A stretch of DNA of 20,519 nt from JAVJRN01 sp040218415 (GTDB lineage: Bacteria; Bacteroidota; Bacteroidia; Cytophagales; Cyclobacteriaceae), in the NCBI GenBank assembly GCA_040218415.1, contig JAVJRN010000042.1, positions 1-20,519 on the forward strand, read 5' to 3'. The stretch's first letter is position 1. Each line of letters begins with the position of its first letter. Made by a program: the position numbers and the translations under genes. This document shows, piece after piece, positions 15,002 to 20,519 of the stretch. Below the pieces are notes generated by a model that had not been told where the DNA came from, ran no database searches, and saw only the letters and a list, made by a program, of their open reading frames with translations.

Positions 15002-16450
15002 TTAAGCCCAGAATGGAACGTATTTAGCATGCTTTTTAGAACTACTATCTGGGTCATAGTCTTTCACTAAGCCAGATTTAATCGTCTCTGATATTATTCT
15101 AGACGCTATAGAATAATTCTTCTCTTCAATTCCAAACCGCTGACGTAGGGTTTGATTTGTCATATATTCTCCTGAGACTATTTTTAAGCAACTATGCATG
15201 TAACAGGCTCTAATTTTATCCTCTTTATCCATTTGGCGTAAAGTCTTATAGGAGTACAATATTATTCTAGTGTAGTTTTCTCCTTCAATTATTTTTGGAG
15301 CAGGAAGTTGGAAAAACTCGCATTCAAATAGCACCTTATCTATTCCACTTCCTCTTTCCTCACATATATTTAATCTTCGCATAAAGTGGGCTAATCTTTC
15401 ATTTCTTGATTGCGGGTTATGATCTACAAATCTGAGCGTATTAATTAACGGTTTACCCGGGTTTGAAATCTCGATTCTGTCAGAAAATAACTCTATCATC
15501 GGGCCAGTACCCCTTTCTCTAAAATCTTGATGAATGATTACATTCGCTACAAGTTCCCTAATCGCCAATTTAGGGAACATTTTTACTTCTTTTCTTAAGG
15601 CGCTATCTATTATTTCATTGGATGGTAGTTGATCGTCTATGTAGTTTACTAAGCCCTCAAAGCCAACAGCATAACCCTTTTTCCCTGTTTGTTCTTTTAT
15701 GGTTTTTCGTTTATTCTTACCGTCATAAATAATAACTCTAACAGCCTTTCTTTCAAGGGTTTCAAAGTGCTCTATTTCCTTTGCAAATAGTAGGGCTCCA
15801 AGGTTTGTGATAGCATATTTAGAACCCTGCTTGAGAATAAGTTTTTCATTTATTAGCTTTTCAACTATCCCACTTTTATCCGATGGAAGGGGAAGGTTCA
15901 TTAAGTCGAAATATGATGGATAATCTAATAGTTTTAGTACTTGGTCTATGTCTAAATTTTCTTCTGCTATTTCATTTTCAAATTGAACAACGGGTTTCTT
16001 AGTCCAAATCAACCTTTCTTTCTCAGGATTATCTGAGAGTTTTTGTTTGTAGGACCCAATTCTGACGAAAGGAGTGCCTTGAAAAGCAACGGGAGTGTTC
16101 GTTGTTGCTTTTATTCTGAATATTACCACATTCCCATCAGCGTGATTAATAGTGAATACTTCGAAGTGAATTCTTGGGTTCAGTAGTCTAGTGATCCAGG
16201 GAATCAGGTCTTCATTGCCTTTGCCTTTTTTATTAGGATTGAAATTTGTGCCAACTACTCTGTGAGATTTATCATCAATACCGAAAACAATATATCCGAA
16301 CGGTTTATCATGAATACATGCCGAATTTGATAATGCTGAAATATATTCTCCAAGTTCAACATCATTGTTAACCTTGAATTCCAGCCACTCTGTTTCATTG
16401 GGAAATGAACGCAACTCACTCAATAGGATGTTCAGCTCTCGATCACTCAT
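15002..16450 (-). CDS. AlbA_2 (Schlafen-like) domain protein with C-terminal HATPase_c_4 domain
   Basis: This 482-residue soluble protein has a complete two-domain layout. Residues about 8-145 are an AlbA_2/Schlafen-type domain with the ETEWLEFK motif: E19 and E24 stand five apart, as the catalytic acids of Schlafen nucleases do, and the GYIVFGIDD strand follows. Residues about 290-400 are a GHKL-type ATPase region (RELVANVIIHQDF with E299, N303 and H307; ISNPGKP; EERGSGID at 364-371). A winged-helix-like C-terminus follows. Relatives are annotated as ATP-binding or putative DNA-binding proteins, and some sit in phage-defence islands. It has its own -7 box and lies between unit-specific repeats, so horizontal acquisition is likely. 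Its biochemical activity is not known. Confidence 0.88.
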   Translation of the reverse strand: MSDRELNILLSELRSFPNETEWLEFKVNNDVELGEYISALSNSACIHDKPFGYIVFGIDDKSHRVVGTNFNPNKKGKGNEDLIPWITRLLNPRIHFEVFTINHADGNVVIFRIKATTNTPVAFQGTPFVRIGSYKQKLSDNPEKERLIWTKKPVVQFENEIAEENLDIDQVLKLLDYPSYFDLMNLPLPSDKSGIVEKLINEKLILKQGSKYAITNLGALLFAKEIEHFETLERKAVRVIIYDGKNKRKTIKEQTGKKGYAVGFEGLVNYIDDQLPSNEIIDSALRKEVKMFPKLAIRELVANVIIHQDFRERGTGPMIELFSDRIEISNPGKPLINTLRFVDHNPQSRNERLAHFMRRLNICEERGSGIDKVLFECEFFQLPAPKIIEGENYTRIILYSYKTLRQMDKEDKIRACYMHSCLKIVSGEYMTNQTLRQRFGIEEKNYSIASRIISETIKSGLVKDYDPDSSSKKHAKYVPFWA

Positions 16451-16478
16451 AAATCATATTAAAAATGTGGTTTATAAG

Positions 16479-16486
16479 CAAATATA
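16479..16486 (-). promoter_or_regulatory. -7 box for the AlbA_2 gene
   Basis: The minus strand reads TATATTTG, a perfect TAnnTTTG match, 28 bases before the ATG. No TTG is found at the expected -33 spacing, so the promoter is a one-sided match. Confidence 0.5.
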
Positions 16487-16562
16487 GCCGTTAAATCTAT
16501 GCTTAGTCACATAACAGTCACATAAGAATTCTCGCTAACAACGAGATGAAATCAATAAGATG

Positions 16563-16587
16563 GACTTTTCTAATATCTATAAAAGTC
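16563..16587. repeat. Hairpin between the AlbA_2 gene and the lipoprotein gene
   Basis: GACTTTT (16563-16569) pairs with AAAAGTC (16581-16587). It occupies the same place after the 16635 gene as the larger structured repeat does after the 17733 gene, and may be a divergent member of the same class. Confidence 0.4.
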
Positions 16588-16634
16588 TCCTATCGCATTT
16601 ATCTTTGCAAATATCTCAGTTATCCAATGGATTT

Positions 16635-17549
16635 TTAGCGTTTGTTATTATTATTTCTTAAGTTCCATAAGCTTCCACTTTTCACCAAAGAATCCAAAGT
16701 TTCAGACTCACCTAGCTCCAAGGCAAGTAGTTCAAAGGTTGAACTTAGGTTGTTAGTATCTCCAATGTAGTAGTTATAGAGATATTTTATATACAAACTT
16801 TTATTGCTCTCATATTCAGTTGCCATGACATCTGCCATAATGGAATCGCCAAGCGAAAGTGCCAATTTCAACTTGCGAAGGCTCAGCCAATTTCCGCTTT
16901 GGTGCGATTCAGGTATATCATACAAATAGTAAAGAGCCTCCAAAGTATCTCCAATTGACAATTGTTTTTCGGAATTTATCAACGATTGATTTGCCAAATG
17001 ACGTTCATCTGAGAATGCGTCAAACTGTGAGTTTAATCTGAGGTTACTAATTATTTTTTGACTGTACCAAATATTGTCAGTGTAATTATAGTAGTCGGTT
17101 ATGTTGGGCATGTTTCCAATGAATTCAATTCTATATTTAAAGAAATCGTAAACTCCTTCAAAGGTCAAGAGCAAAATCAGTTCAGAATGATGTTCTAAGT
17201 GATCAAGCCGTAATAATGAAACCTTACCATGATCAGAGTTTACTCGATGAATTATACTTAGGTTACCGAATTTGATAGTTCGCCTAATTTTCTCGTCAAA
17301 AAAGTGTTCCAGAACACTCTGTTGAGTTTTGGTAATTTGATTCGAAATTCTTTCTTTAAATATTTCATTATTCCATGAATTATTAATCACTGAAAAATCG
17401 AATCCGTTGATGCTTTTTATCAGTTGGGTAGAGAAAGATTCAATCTTTGCTTGTTGTTCGGTAGTTAAACTAGGACGTTCGTTTTTCTTGGGTTCGGAAC
17501 ACCCAATAAGGAAAATTAGAATGATGGCAGAAATAATTAATTTGTACAT
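16635..17549 (-). CDS. Lipoprotein of unknown function, 304 aa
   Basis: The N-terminus is a clean lipoprotein signal (residues 1-16) with lipobox LIGC and C17 lipidated, then a charged linker (SEPKKNERPS). The mature part is alpha-helical and mildly acidic; a stretch around residues 190-290 (LINSEKQLSIGDTLEALYYL and following helices) has the helix-turn-helix rhythm of degenerate TPR repeats. It ends in NNNNKR. A -7-like box TATCTTTA (17554-17561, minus) lies four bases before the ATG. Unlike its three neighbours on this strand, I could not find matching inverted repeats at its two ends. I do not recognise the family. Confidence 0.7.
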   Translation of the reverse strand: MYKLIISAIILIFLIGCSEPKKNERPSLTTEQQAKIESFSTQLIKSINGFDFSVINNSWNNEIFKERISNQITKTQQSVLEHFFDEKIRRTIKFGNLSIIHRVNSDHGKVSLLRLDHLEHHSELILLLTFEGVYDFFKYRIEFIGNMPNITDYYNYTDNIWYSQKIISNLRLNSQFDAFSDERHLANQSLINSEKQLSIGDTLEALYYLYDIPESHQSGNWLSLRKLKLALSLGDSIMADVMATEYESNKSLYIKYLYNYYIGDTNNLSSTFELLALELGESETLDSLVKSGSLWNLRNNNNKR

Positions 17550-17553
17550 GAAT

Positions 17554-17561
17554 TAAAGATA
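17554..17561 (-). promoter_or_regulatory. -7-like box for the 16635-17549 lipoprotein gene
   Basis: TATCTTTA on the minus strand matches 7 of 8 positions of TAnnTTTG and is four bases from the ATG, so transcription would begin at or very near the start codon. Confidence 0.35.
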
Positions 17562-17588
17562 ATGGCTAGCTGTGAAGAGTGCGAATTA

Positions 17589-17704
17589 GAAAGCACTAAA
17601 CCTCTCGTCTCGCAAATAGCCACGCCTACTCGGCTCAGCCTTGATTTAAATTTAAAACTTGTGGCGGACTTTCCAATCCCCACGAAAATATCATGACCGA
17701 TAAA
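17589..17704. repeat. Structured intergenic repeat, copy B (attC-like fold)
   Basis: The right half (17647-17704) is 56/58 identical to 1-58. The element can fold into a long interrupted hairpin: GAAAG (17589-17593) with CTTTC (17669-17673), GCCAC (17619-17623) with GTGGC (17661-17665), and a tip or side stem GGCTCAGCC (17632-17640). The AT-rich TTTAAATTTAAA lies between. It separates two same-strand genes and follows the stop of the upstream one. The long imperfect stem with bulges resembles integron attC sites, but no GTTRRRY core is conserved at its end. Confidence 0.6.
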
Positions 17705-17721
17705 TAAATTCTAGCGAATCC

Positions 17722-18350
17722 TATGCATAATCCTAATCCCGCTTAATTATTCTTCTTTCTTCAAGTTTACTTTGTAGTTCAAGGAGTTCGCTCTCTGAAA
17801 TTAGTTCTTCTTGATACAGCCAGTGAAAATTTGCCTTGATAGTCTCGGAAGCTGTTACCTTGTCAATTTTCATAAACTTAGTTCGAAAGTGGTTACGTCT
17901 TGCTTTGAAGATTTCATTGATGAATTTGTCAGTCTGATCAGTATATTTCTTATAGTCGAATGGCAGATATATATTATATCCGTTAATTCGCTTTTCCTTA
18001 CTGAATTTGAAGACGTTCATCGAGAGTATTGCAAGGGGAATTACCATGCTTGTTAATACAATTCCTGATGTTTGGTCTGAGAAATTAAAGTTCTCTAGAA
18101 TTAGCAAACCGCCAACGAGAATATTGATAGTTAATGATATAAAAAAACCAATAGCCCAAGGGTTTGGTCTTTCGCTGTAAATAGAGGTTTCTGGGATGAA
18201 TTCATCAAATTTGACTAGTCTAGAAGTTAGTGTGCCGTTAATCTTCAGTTCAGCAAATATACCGTCTTCTTCAATTCGATAGTATTTATGCTCTGGCCAC
18301 TTTTTCTGTTCGTATTCTTTTATGTCCATGGTGAAGATAGATTATGCATA
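17722..18350 (-). other. Cassette-like unit: membrane-protein gene between 11-bp inverted repeats
   Basis: TATGCATAATC (17722-17732) and GATTATGCATA (18340-18350) form a perfect 11-bp inverted repeat. The left arm directly touches the stop codon and the right arm lies 10 bases before the ATG. On the minus strand the unit opens GTTGTTATGC, which resembles an integron R' box. The core TATGCATA is itself palindromic, which makes the match somewhat easier to obtain by chance. Confidence 0.4.
17733..18329 (-). CDS. Two-helix membrane protein of unknown function, 198 aa
   Basis: Residues 1-57 are a soluble N-terminus with beta character, residues about 58-79 and 88-108 are two membrane helices, and the rest (109-198) is a charged, helical cytoplasmic tail (KINGTLTSRL and EELISESELLELQSKLEERR are representative stretches). 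The stop codon abuts the inverted repeat arm at 17722-17732. A weak -7 box (TATCTTCA, 18332-18339, minus) is two bases from the ATG. I do not recognise the family. The complementary-strand ORFs over it are shadows. Confidence 0.7.
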   Translation of the reverse strand: MDIKEYEQKKWPEHKYYRIEEDGIFAELKINGTLTSRLVKFDEFIPETSIYSERPNPWAIGFFISLTINILVGGLLILENFNFSDQTSGIVLTSMVIPLAILSMNVFKFSKEKRINGYNIYLPFDYKKYTDQTDKFINEIFKARRNHFRTKFMKIDKVTASETIKANFHWLYQEELISESELLELQSKLEERRIIKRD

Positions 18351-18390
18351 ACAACCACCACTGGTTATCATCAGCCTTACAACTTTGTTT

Positions 18391-18538
18391 ATTTTTCTAT
18401 TTTGAAAAACTCAAAACCAGAAAACGAGAATAAAAATCACCATCGGATCAAGCCTTTTCAGTTTCAAGTCACAAAATAGTGTTTCTTTCCATGAATCACA
18501 ACGGAGTAGAAGCAAGAGGTGTTTAAAACTAAATGGCA
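18391..18538. repeat. Duplicated segment, copy 1 (downstream of the GxxExxY gene)
   Basis: This 148-bp stretch matches 19804-19951 with four mismatches and no gaps. It is non-coding as far as I can see, and in minus-strand terms lies after the GxxExxY gene. The adjoining 18539-18696 is unique and holds nothing recognisable apart from one copy of the 18-bp motif at its end. Confidence 0.9.
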
Positions 18539-18696
18539 AAAGATAAAAGCTTACTTATCGGTGGTACATCGACCACAAATCTGATTTATCACCTTTTGAG
18601 TTAATCAAGCGGTTTCACCATGTAAACACCCTTGTCCAAGTATTTTACCGGCAGTATTTAGCATAAAGTTCTTTATCACATTGCCTATTGTCAGCA

Positions 18697-19098
18697 TCAG
18701 GATTTAGAGGATTTAAGAATTACTGAATTATATTTTGGGTTGAATACCAATTTGTATTGAAGACTAACAGCTCCAAAATTGATGAGTAACCCTTTAGCAA
18801 AATCATACGCAACCACATAGTTTTTGGCTTGTGCGAGGTGGACATCTTCTAAGTTAATTAATGCTTTGAGCTCAACAATCGCTTTGTTTTCTACGACAAA
18901 ATCGGCTCTTCTCGTACCCACATCAACACCTTCATAATATATGGTTTGCTCAGCTTCTCTTACGTAACCAAGACCCGCTTTTTCCAACTCGATTGCTAAA
19001 CAGCGTTGATAAATGACTTCCTGAAAACCATTGCCCAATGTGTTATGCACCTTCATGGCACAACCTATTATTTTATATGTCAACTCGTCTTTTTCCAT
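18697..19098 (-). CDS. GxxExxY protein (PD-(D/E)XK nuclease-like)
   Basis: This 133-residue protein has the family signature G24-F-Q-E27-V-I-Y30. The PD-(D/E)XK-type active site is intact: D66 in RRADFVV and E76-L-K78 in IVELKA. Family members of about 125-135 residues are widespread in Bacteroidota and often surrounded by repetitive DNA; their role is not established, and a nuclease function is deduced from the fold only. A truncated copy of its first codons is at 19942-19989. The start ATG is chosen because the family regularly opens with ME-x-x-E-L-TYKIIG-like sequence. Confidence 0.92.
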   Translation of the reverse strand: MEKDELTYKIIGCAMKVHNTLGNGFQEVIYQRCLAIELEKAGLGYVREAEQTIYYEGVDVGTRRADFVVENKAIVELKALINLEDVHLAQAKNYVVAYDFAKGLLINFGAVSLQYKLVFNPKYNSVILKSSKS

Positions 19099-19141
19099 GC
19101 CCTAAATGCTGTCCATTTTTTTATTCTGCTTTGTACTTTTT

Positions 19142-19398
19142 GCTCATTCTCCAATTCTGAAAATTTCAATTCCCACTTTTTTATTCTGTCCATTCTTTCA
19201 TTCTGTAAATGCTAATACAGACAATTAGAATCACCTATTGCTCTGCCTTGGTTTTCATACTCGCTAAAAAGGAATGGTCAAAAGCAGTGACGGCTTCTGC
19301 TTCTGAGTTAAAAAAGTAGGCAGTATCGTTGAATTTTCCAAGAAAACTGTCGGAATCAGAATTTGGCGAATTTTCAGGATTAACAGCATTACCATTCT
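19142..19398. repeat. 256-bp repeat unit, copy 1
   Basis: Begins GCTCATTCTCCAATTCTG and matches 20033-20288 and 20289-20519 at well over 90%. It is followed by a shortened, diverged start of a further unit (19399-19433). The minus strand is purine-rich with sub-repeats of the kind AGAATGGACAGAAT, so the unit also has internal short periodicity. Confidence 0.9.
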
Positions 19399-19462
19399 GT
19401 CCATTTTCTAATTCTGAAAATCCTGATACAGACAAGGGTATCTTCGGTTCCGTGTAGCACAT
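19235..19462 (-). CDS. Small repeated ORF, copy 1 (75 aa)
   Basis: The product has a Ser/Asn/Asp-rich middle (NPENSPNSDSDSF) and a conserved end (FNDTAYFFNSEAEAVTAFDH then SFLASMKTKAEQ). It lies upstream of the GxxExxY gene on the same strand. Two further copies follow at 20125-20355 and 20382-20519. Between copies 1 and 2 the changes seen are mostly amino-acid changing (E/D, L/V, T/I, A/S) with few silent ones, so selection for the protein is not demonstrated. No relatives recognised. Confidence 0.35.
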   Translation of the reverse strand: MCYTEPKIPLSVSGFSELENGQNGNAVNPENSPNSDSDSFLGKFNDTAYFFNSEAEAVTAFDHSFLASMKTKAEQ

Positions 19463-19530
19463 ATTGTTTCTGATTTTTGGTAAAACTACAGAATCGTTGA
19501 GATTGCCTTCGTCATCAAAAAGTGGTTATT

Positions 19531-19737
19531 CTATTTGAAAAAGGAAAAATATAATACCATTGAAGTTAAACCCAGTATGAGTCCTCCAACCATGCTATTC
19601 CAATATACATCACTTTTCCAAACCTCTTTATACGTTCGTTTGCGTCCTTCTATTAGCCAAATAACGAAAGCCCCAGGAGCACTTAGAATATATCCAATGA
19701 TAATATCAATAAATAATGTTGCAAAGAAATCCCCCAT
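19531..19737 (-). CDS. Small two-helix membrane protein, 68 aa
   Basis: Two membrane segments (about residues 5-27 and 48-66) flank a basic loop (EGRKRTYKEVWKSDVYW). The SAPGAF-IxWL pattern followed by GKRTY-like residues is familiar from small uncharacterised Bacteroidota membrane proteins, so I prefer this strand over the overlapping plus-strand ORF at 19535-19741. It lies in the unique DNA (19434-19803) between the two halves of the duplication. Upstream (19784-19800) the minus strand carries GTTATATGTTGAATAAC, a small hairpin. Function unknown. Confidence 0.6.
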   Translation of the reverse strand: MGDFFATLFIDIIIGYILSAPGAFVIWLIEGRKRTYKEVWKSDVYWNSMVGGLILGLTSMVLYFSFFK

Positions 19738-19803
19738 GTAGTCAGTATTGTGAGAAACAATAGGATGACACCTACCAGTAAATGTTATTCAACATATAAC
19801 TTT

Positions 19804-19951
19804 ATTTTTCTATTTTGAAAAACTCAAAACCCGAAAACGAGAATAAAAATCACCATCGGATCAAGCCTTTTCAGTTTCAGGTCACAAAATAGTGTTTCTT
19901 TCGATGAATCACAACGGAGTAGAAGCAAGAGGTGTTTAAGACTAAATGGCA
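19804..19951. repeat. Duplicated segment, copy 2, with deletion junction
   Basis: Matches 18391-18538 (144 of 148). At its end, ATGGCA (19946-19951) joins directly to sequence that corresponds to 19061 onward, whereas in copy 1 the two parts are 522 bp apart, each next to an ATGGCA (18533-18538 and 19055-19060). Confidence 0.92.
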
Positions 19952-19989
19952 CAACCTATTATTTTATATTTCAACTCGTCTTTTTCCAT
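19942..19989 (-). pseudogene. Truncated 5' end of a second GxxExxY gene
   Basis: The minus strand reads MEKDELKYKIIGCAI and then a stop; the first 14 codons match the intact gene with one change (T7 to K). The remainder was lost in the 522-bp deletion at ATGGCA. Confidence 0.88.
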
Positions 19990-20032
19990 GCCCTAAATGC
20001 TGTCCATTTTTTTATTCTGCTTTGTACTTTTT

Positions 20033-20288
20033 GCTCATTCTCCAATTCTGAAAATTTTAATTCCCACTTTTTATTCTGTCCATTCTTTCATTCTGTAAAT
20101 GCTGATACAGACAATCAGAATCACCTATTGCTCTGACTTGATTTTCATACTCGCTAAAAAGGAATGGTCAAAAGCAGTGACGGCTTCTGCTTCTGAGTTA
20201 AAAAAGTAGGCAGTATCGTTGAATTTTCCAACAAAACTGTCGGAATCAGAATTTGGCGAATTATCAGGATTAACGGCATTACCATTTT
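20033..20288. repeat. 256-bp repeat unit, copy 2
   Basis: Follows the truncated GxxExxY start in the same arrangement as copy 1 and is directly followed by copy 3 in head-to-tail order. The period of 256 is not a multiple of three, so the small ORF does not read through from one unit to the next. Confidence 0.9.
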
Positions 20289-20355
20289 GCTCATTCTCCA
20301 ATTCTGAAAATTTCAATTCCCACTTTTTTATTCTGTCCATTCTTACATTCTGCAA
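20125..20355 (-). CDS. Small repeated ORF, copy 2 (76 aa)
   Basis: It starts inside copy 3 and ends inside copy 2 of the 256-bp repeat. The N-terminal part (MQNVRMDRIKKWELKFSELE) is basic and differs from the short start of copy 1; from the NGNAVNP stretch onward it matches copy 1. Coding status is unproven for the same reason as copy 1. Confidence 0.35.
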   Translation of the reverse strand: MQNVRMDRIKKWELKFSELENEQNGNAVNPDNSPNSDSDSFVGKFNDTAYFFNSEAEAVTAFDHSFLASMKIKSEQ

Positions 20356-20519
20356 ATTCTGATGCAGACAATTAGAGTCACCTATTGCTCTGCCTTGGTT
20401 TTCATACTCGCTAAAAAGGAATGGTCAAAAGCAGTGACGGCTTCTGCTTCTGAGTTAAAAAAGTAGGCAGTATCGTTGAATTTTCCAACAAAACTGTCGG
20501 AATCAGAATTTGGCGAATT
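20289..20519. repeat. 256-bp repeat unit, copy 3 (cut by window edge)
   Basis: Starts with the same GCTCATTCTCC and runs to the last base. It shares some single-base variants with copy 1 (CCTTGGTTTTC) and others with copy 2 (CCAACAAAACTG), as expected if units exchange sequence by recombination. Confidence 0.9.
20382..20519 (-). CDS. Small repeated ORF, copy 3, partial at window end
   Basis: The minus strand from the window edge to the stop at 20382 encodes the same conserved end as the other copies (FNDTAYFFNSEAEAVTAFDH, then SFLASMKTKAEQ). The start is outside the window. Confidence 0.3.
   Translation of the reverse strand, partial: NSPNSDSDSFVGKFNDTAYFFNSEAEAVTAFDHSFLASMKTKAEQ

Larger units (their letters stand above)
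14915..16539 (-). other. Cassette-like unit around the AlbA_2 gene: inverted plus direct repeats
   Basis: GTTAGCGAGA (14915-14924) and TCTCGCTAAC (16530-16539) are a perfect 10-bp inverted repeat around a single minus-strand gene. Just inside, CACATAAG occurs in direct orientation on both sides (14930-14937 and 16519-16526). A 21-bp direct repeat with core CAGTCACATAAC (core changed to TAGTCACATAAC on the right; 18 of 21 identical) is at 14976-14996 and 16501-16521. A GAGCC/GGCTC stem lies at 14949-14979. The structure marks the gene as a discrete insertable unit; the mechanism is inferred. Confidence 0.45.
18687..20510. repeat. Dispersed 18-bp motif AATYCTGATNCNGACAAT, eight copies
   Basis: Copies on the plus strand: 19419-19436, 20355-20372, and the weaker 19211-19225 and 20101-20115. 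Copies on the minus strand: 18687-18704, 19346-19363, 20236-20253 and 20493-20510. Some are inside the repeated small ORF and some lie between ORFs; one is directly beside the stop codon of the GxxExxY gene. Three of the inner copies are copies of one another through the 256-bp duplication, so the number of independent occurrences is about five. Confidence 0.65.

Noticed and set aside
19535..19741. Plus-strand 68-codon ORF
   Set aside because: It overlaps the minus-strand membrane-protein ORF almost exactly; that one has plausible helices and a familiar sequence pattern.
19142..20519. CRISPR array
   Set aside because: Units are 256 bp, contain ORFs and have no short constant repeats separated by unique spacers.
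1..20519. Insertion sequence or integrase gene
   Set aside because: No transposase, DDE, tyrosine or serine recombinase motif was seen in any ORF despite the many repeats.

Overview
The window looks like chromosomal or island DNA from a member of the Bacteroidota, probably a Cytophagales-type organism. It is AT-rich, has no clear Shine-Dalgarno sequences, carries TAnnTTTG-type -7 boxes, and holds family combinations typical of that phylum: a CzcA-type RND pump fused to its outer-membrane factor, a DUF4266/DUF3570 pair, and a GxxExxY protein. This assignment is inferred from gene content; no rRNA or marker gene is present.

Region 1 (1-845) and region 4 (about 14,900-18,350) hold single genes, all on the minus strand: a 226-residue unknown, an AlbA_2/HATPase protein, a lipoprotein of unknown function and a two-helix membrane protein. 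Three of these four genes lie between short perfect inverted repeats that differ for each gene. A long foldable intergenic repeat occurs at 1-58 and 17647-17704. Together this resembles a cassette array of integron type, although no integrase is in view.

Region 2 (1014-12906) is a plus-strand metal or redox stress island. An OmpR-type response regulator and its histidine kinase (overlapping ATGA) come first. Next is a five-gene operon encoding a Rieske lipoprotein, a thioredoxin-fold protein, ApbE, a DUF4266 lipoprotein and a DUF3570 outer-membrane protein. Then comes a three-gene efflux operon encoding a CzcA-type pump fused to an OEP domain, a lipoprotein adaptor and a four-helix His-rich membrane protein. 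Each of the three transcription units starts with the same operator: TTAAG-like boxes repeated every 11 bp, with a -7-like box 48-49 bp after the first TTAAG. The likely model is that the response regulator controls itself, the redox operon and the pump.

Region 3 (12907-14900) is a decaying boundary. It has short tandem repeats, a Tyr-rich lipoprotein gene, a strong terminator, the broken end of a MerR-family regulator, and a broken gene that looks like a small antitoxin.

Region 5 (18391-20519) is a rearranged repeat field around a GxxExxY gene. A segment downstream of that gene, plus its first codons and upstream DNA, is duplicated about 0.9-1.4 kb away with a 522-bp internal deletion at a 6-bp ATGGCA match. 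A unit of about 256 bp carrying a small ORF occurs three times, and an 18-bp motif, AATYCTGATNCNGACAAT, recurs eight times in both orientations.
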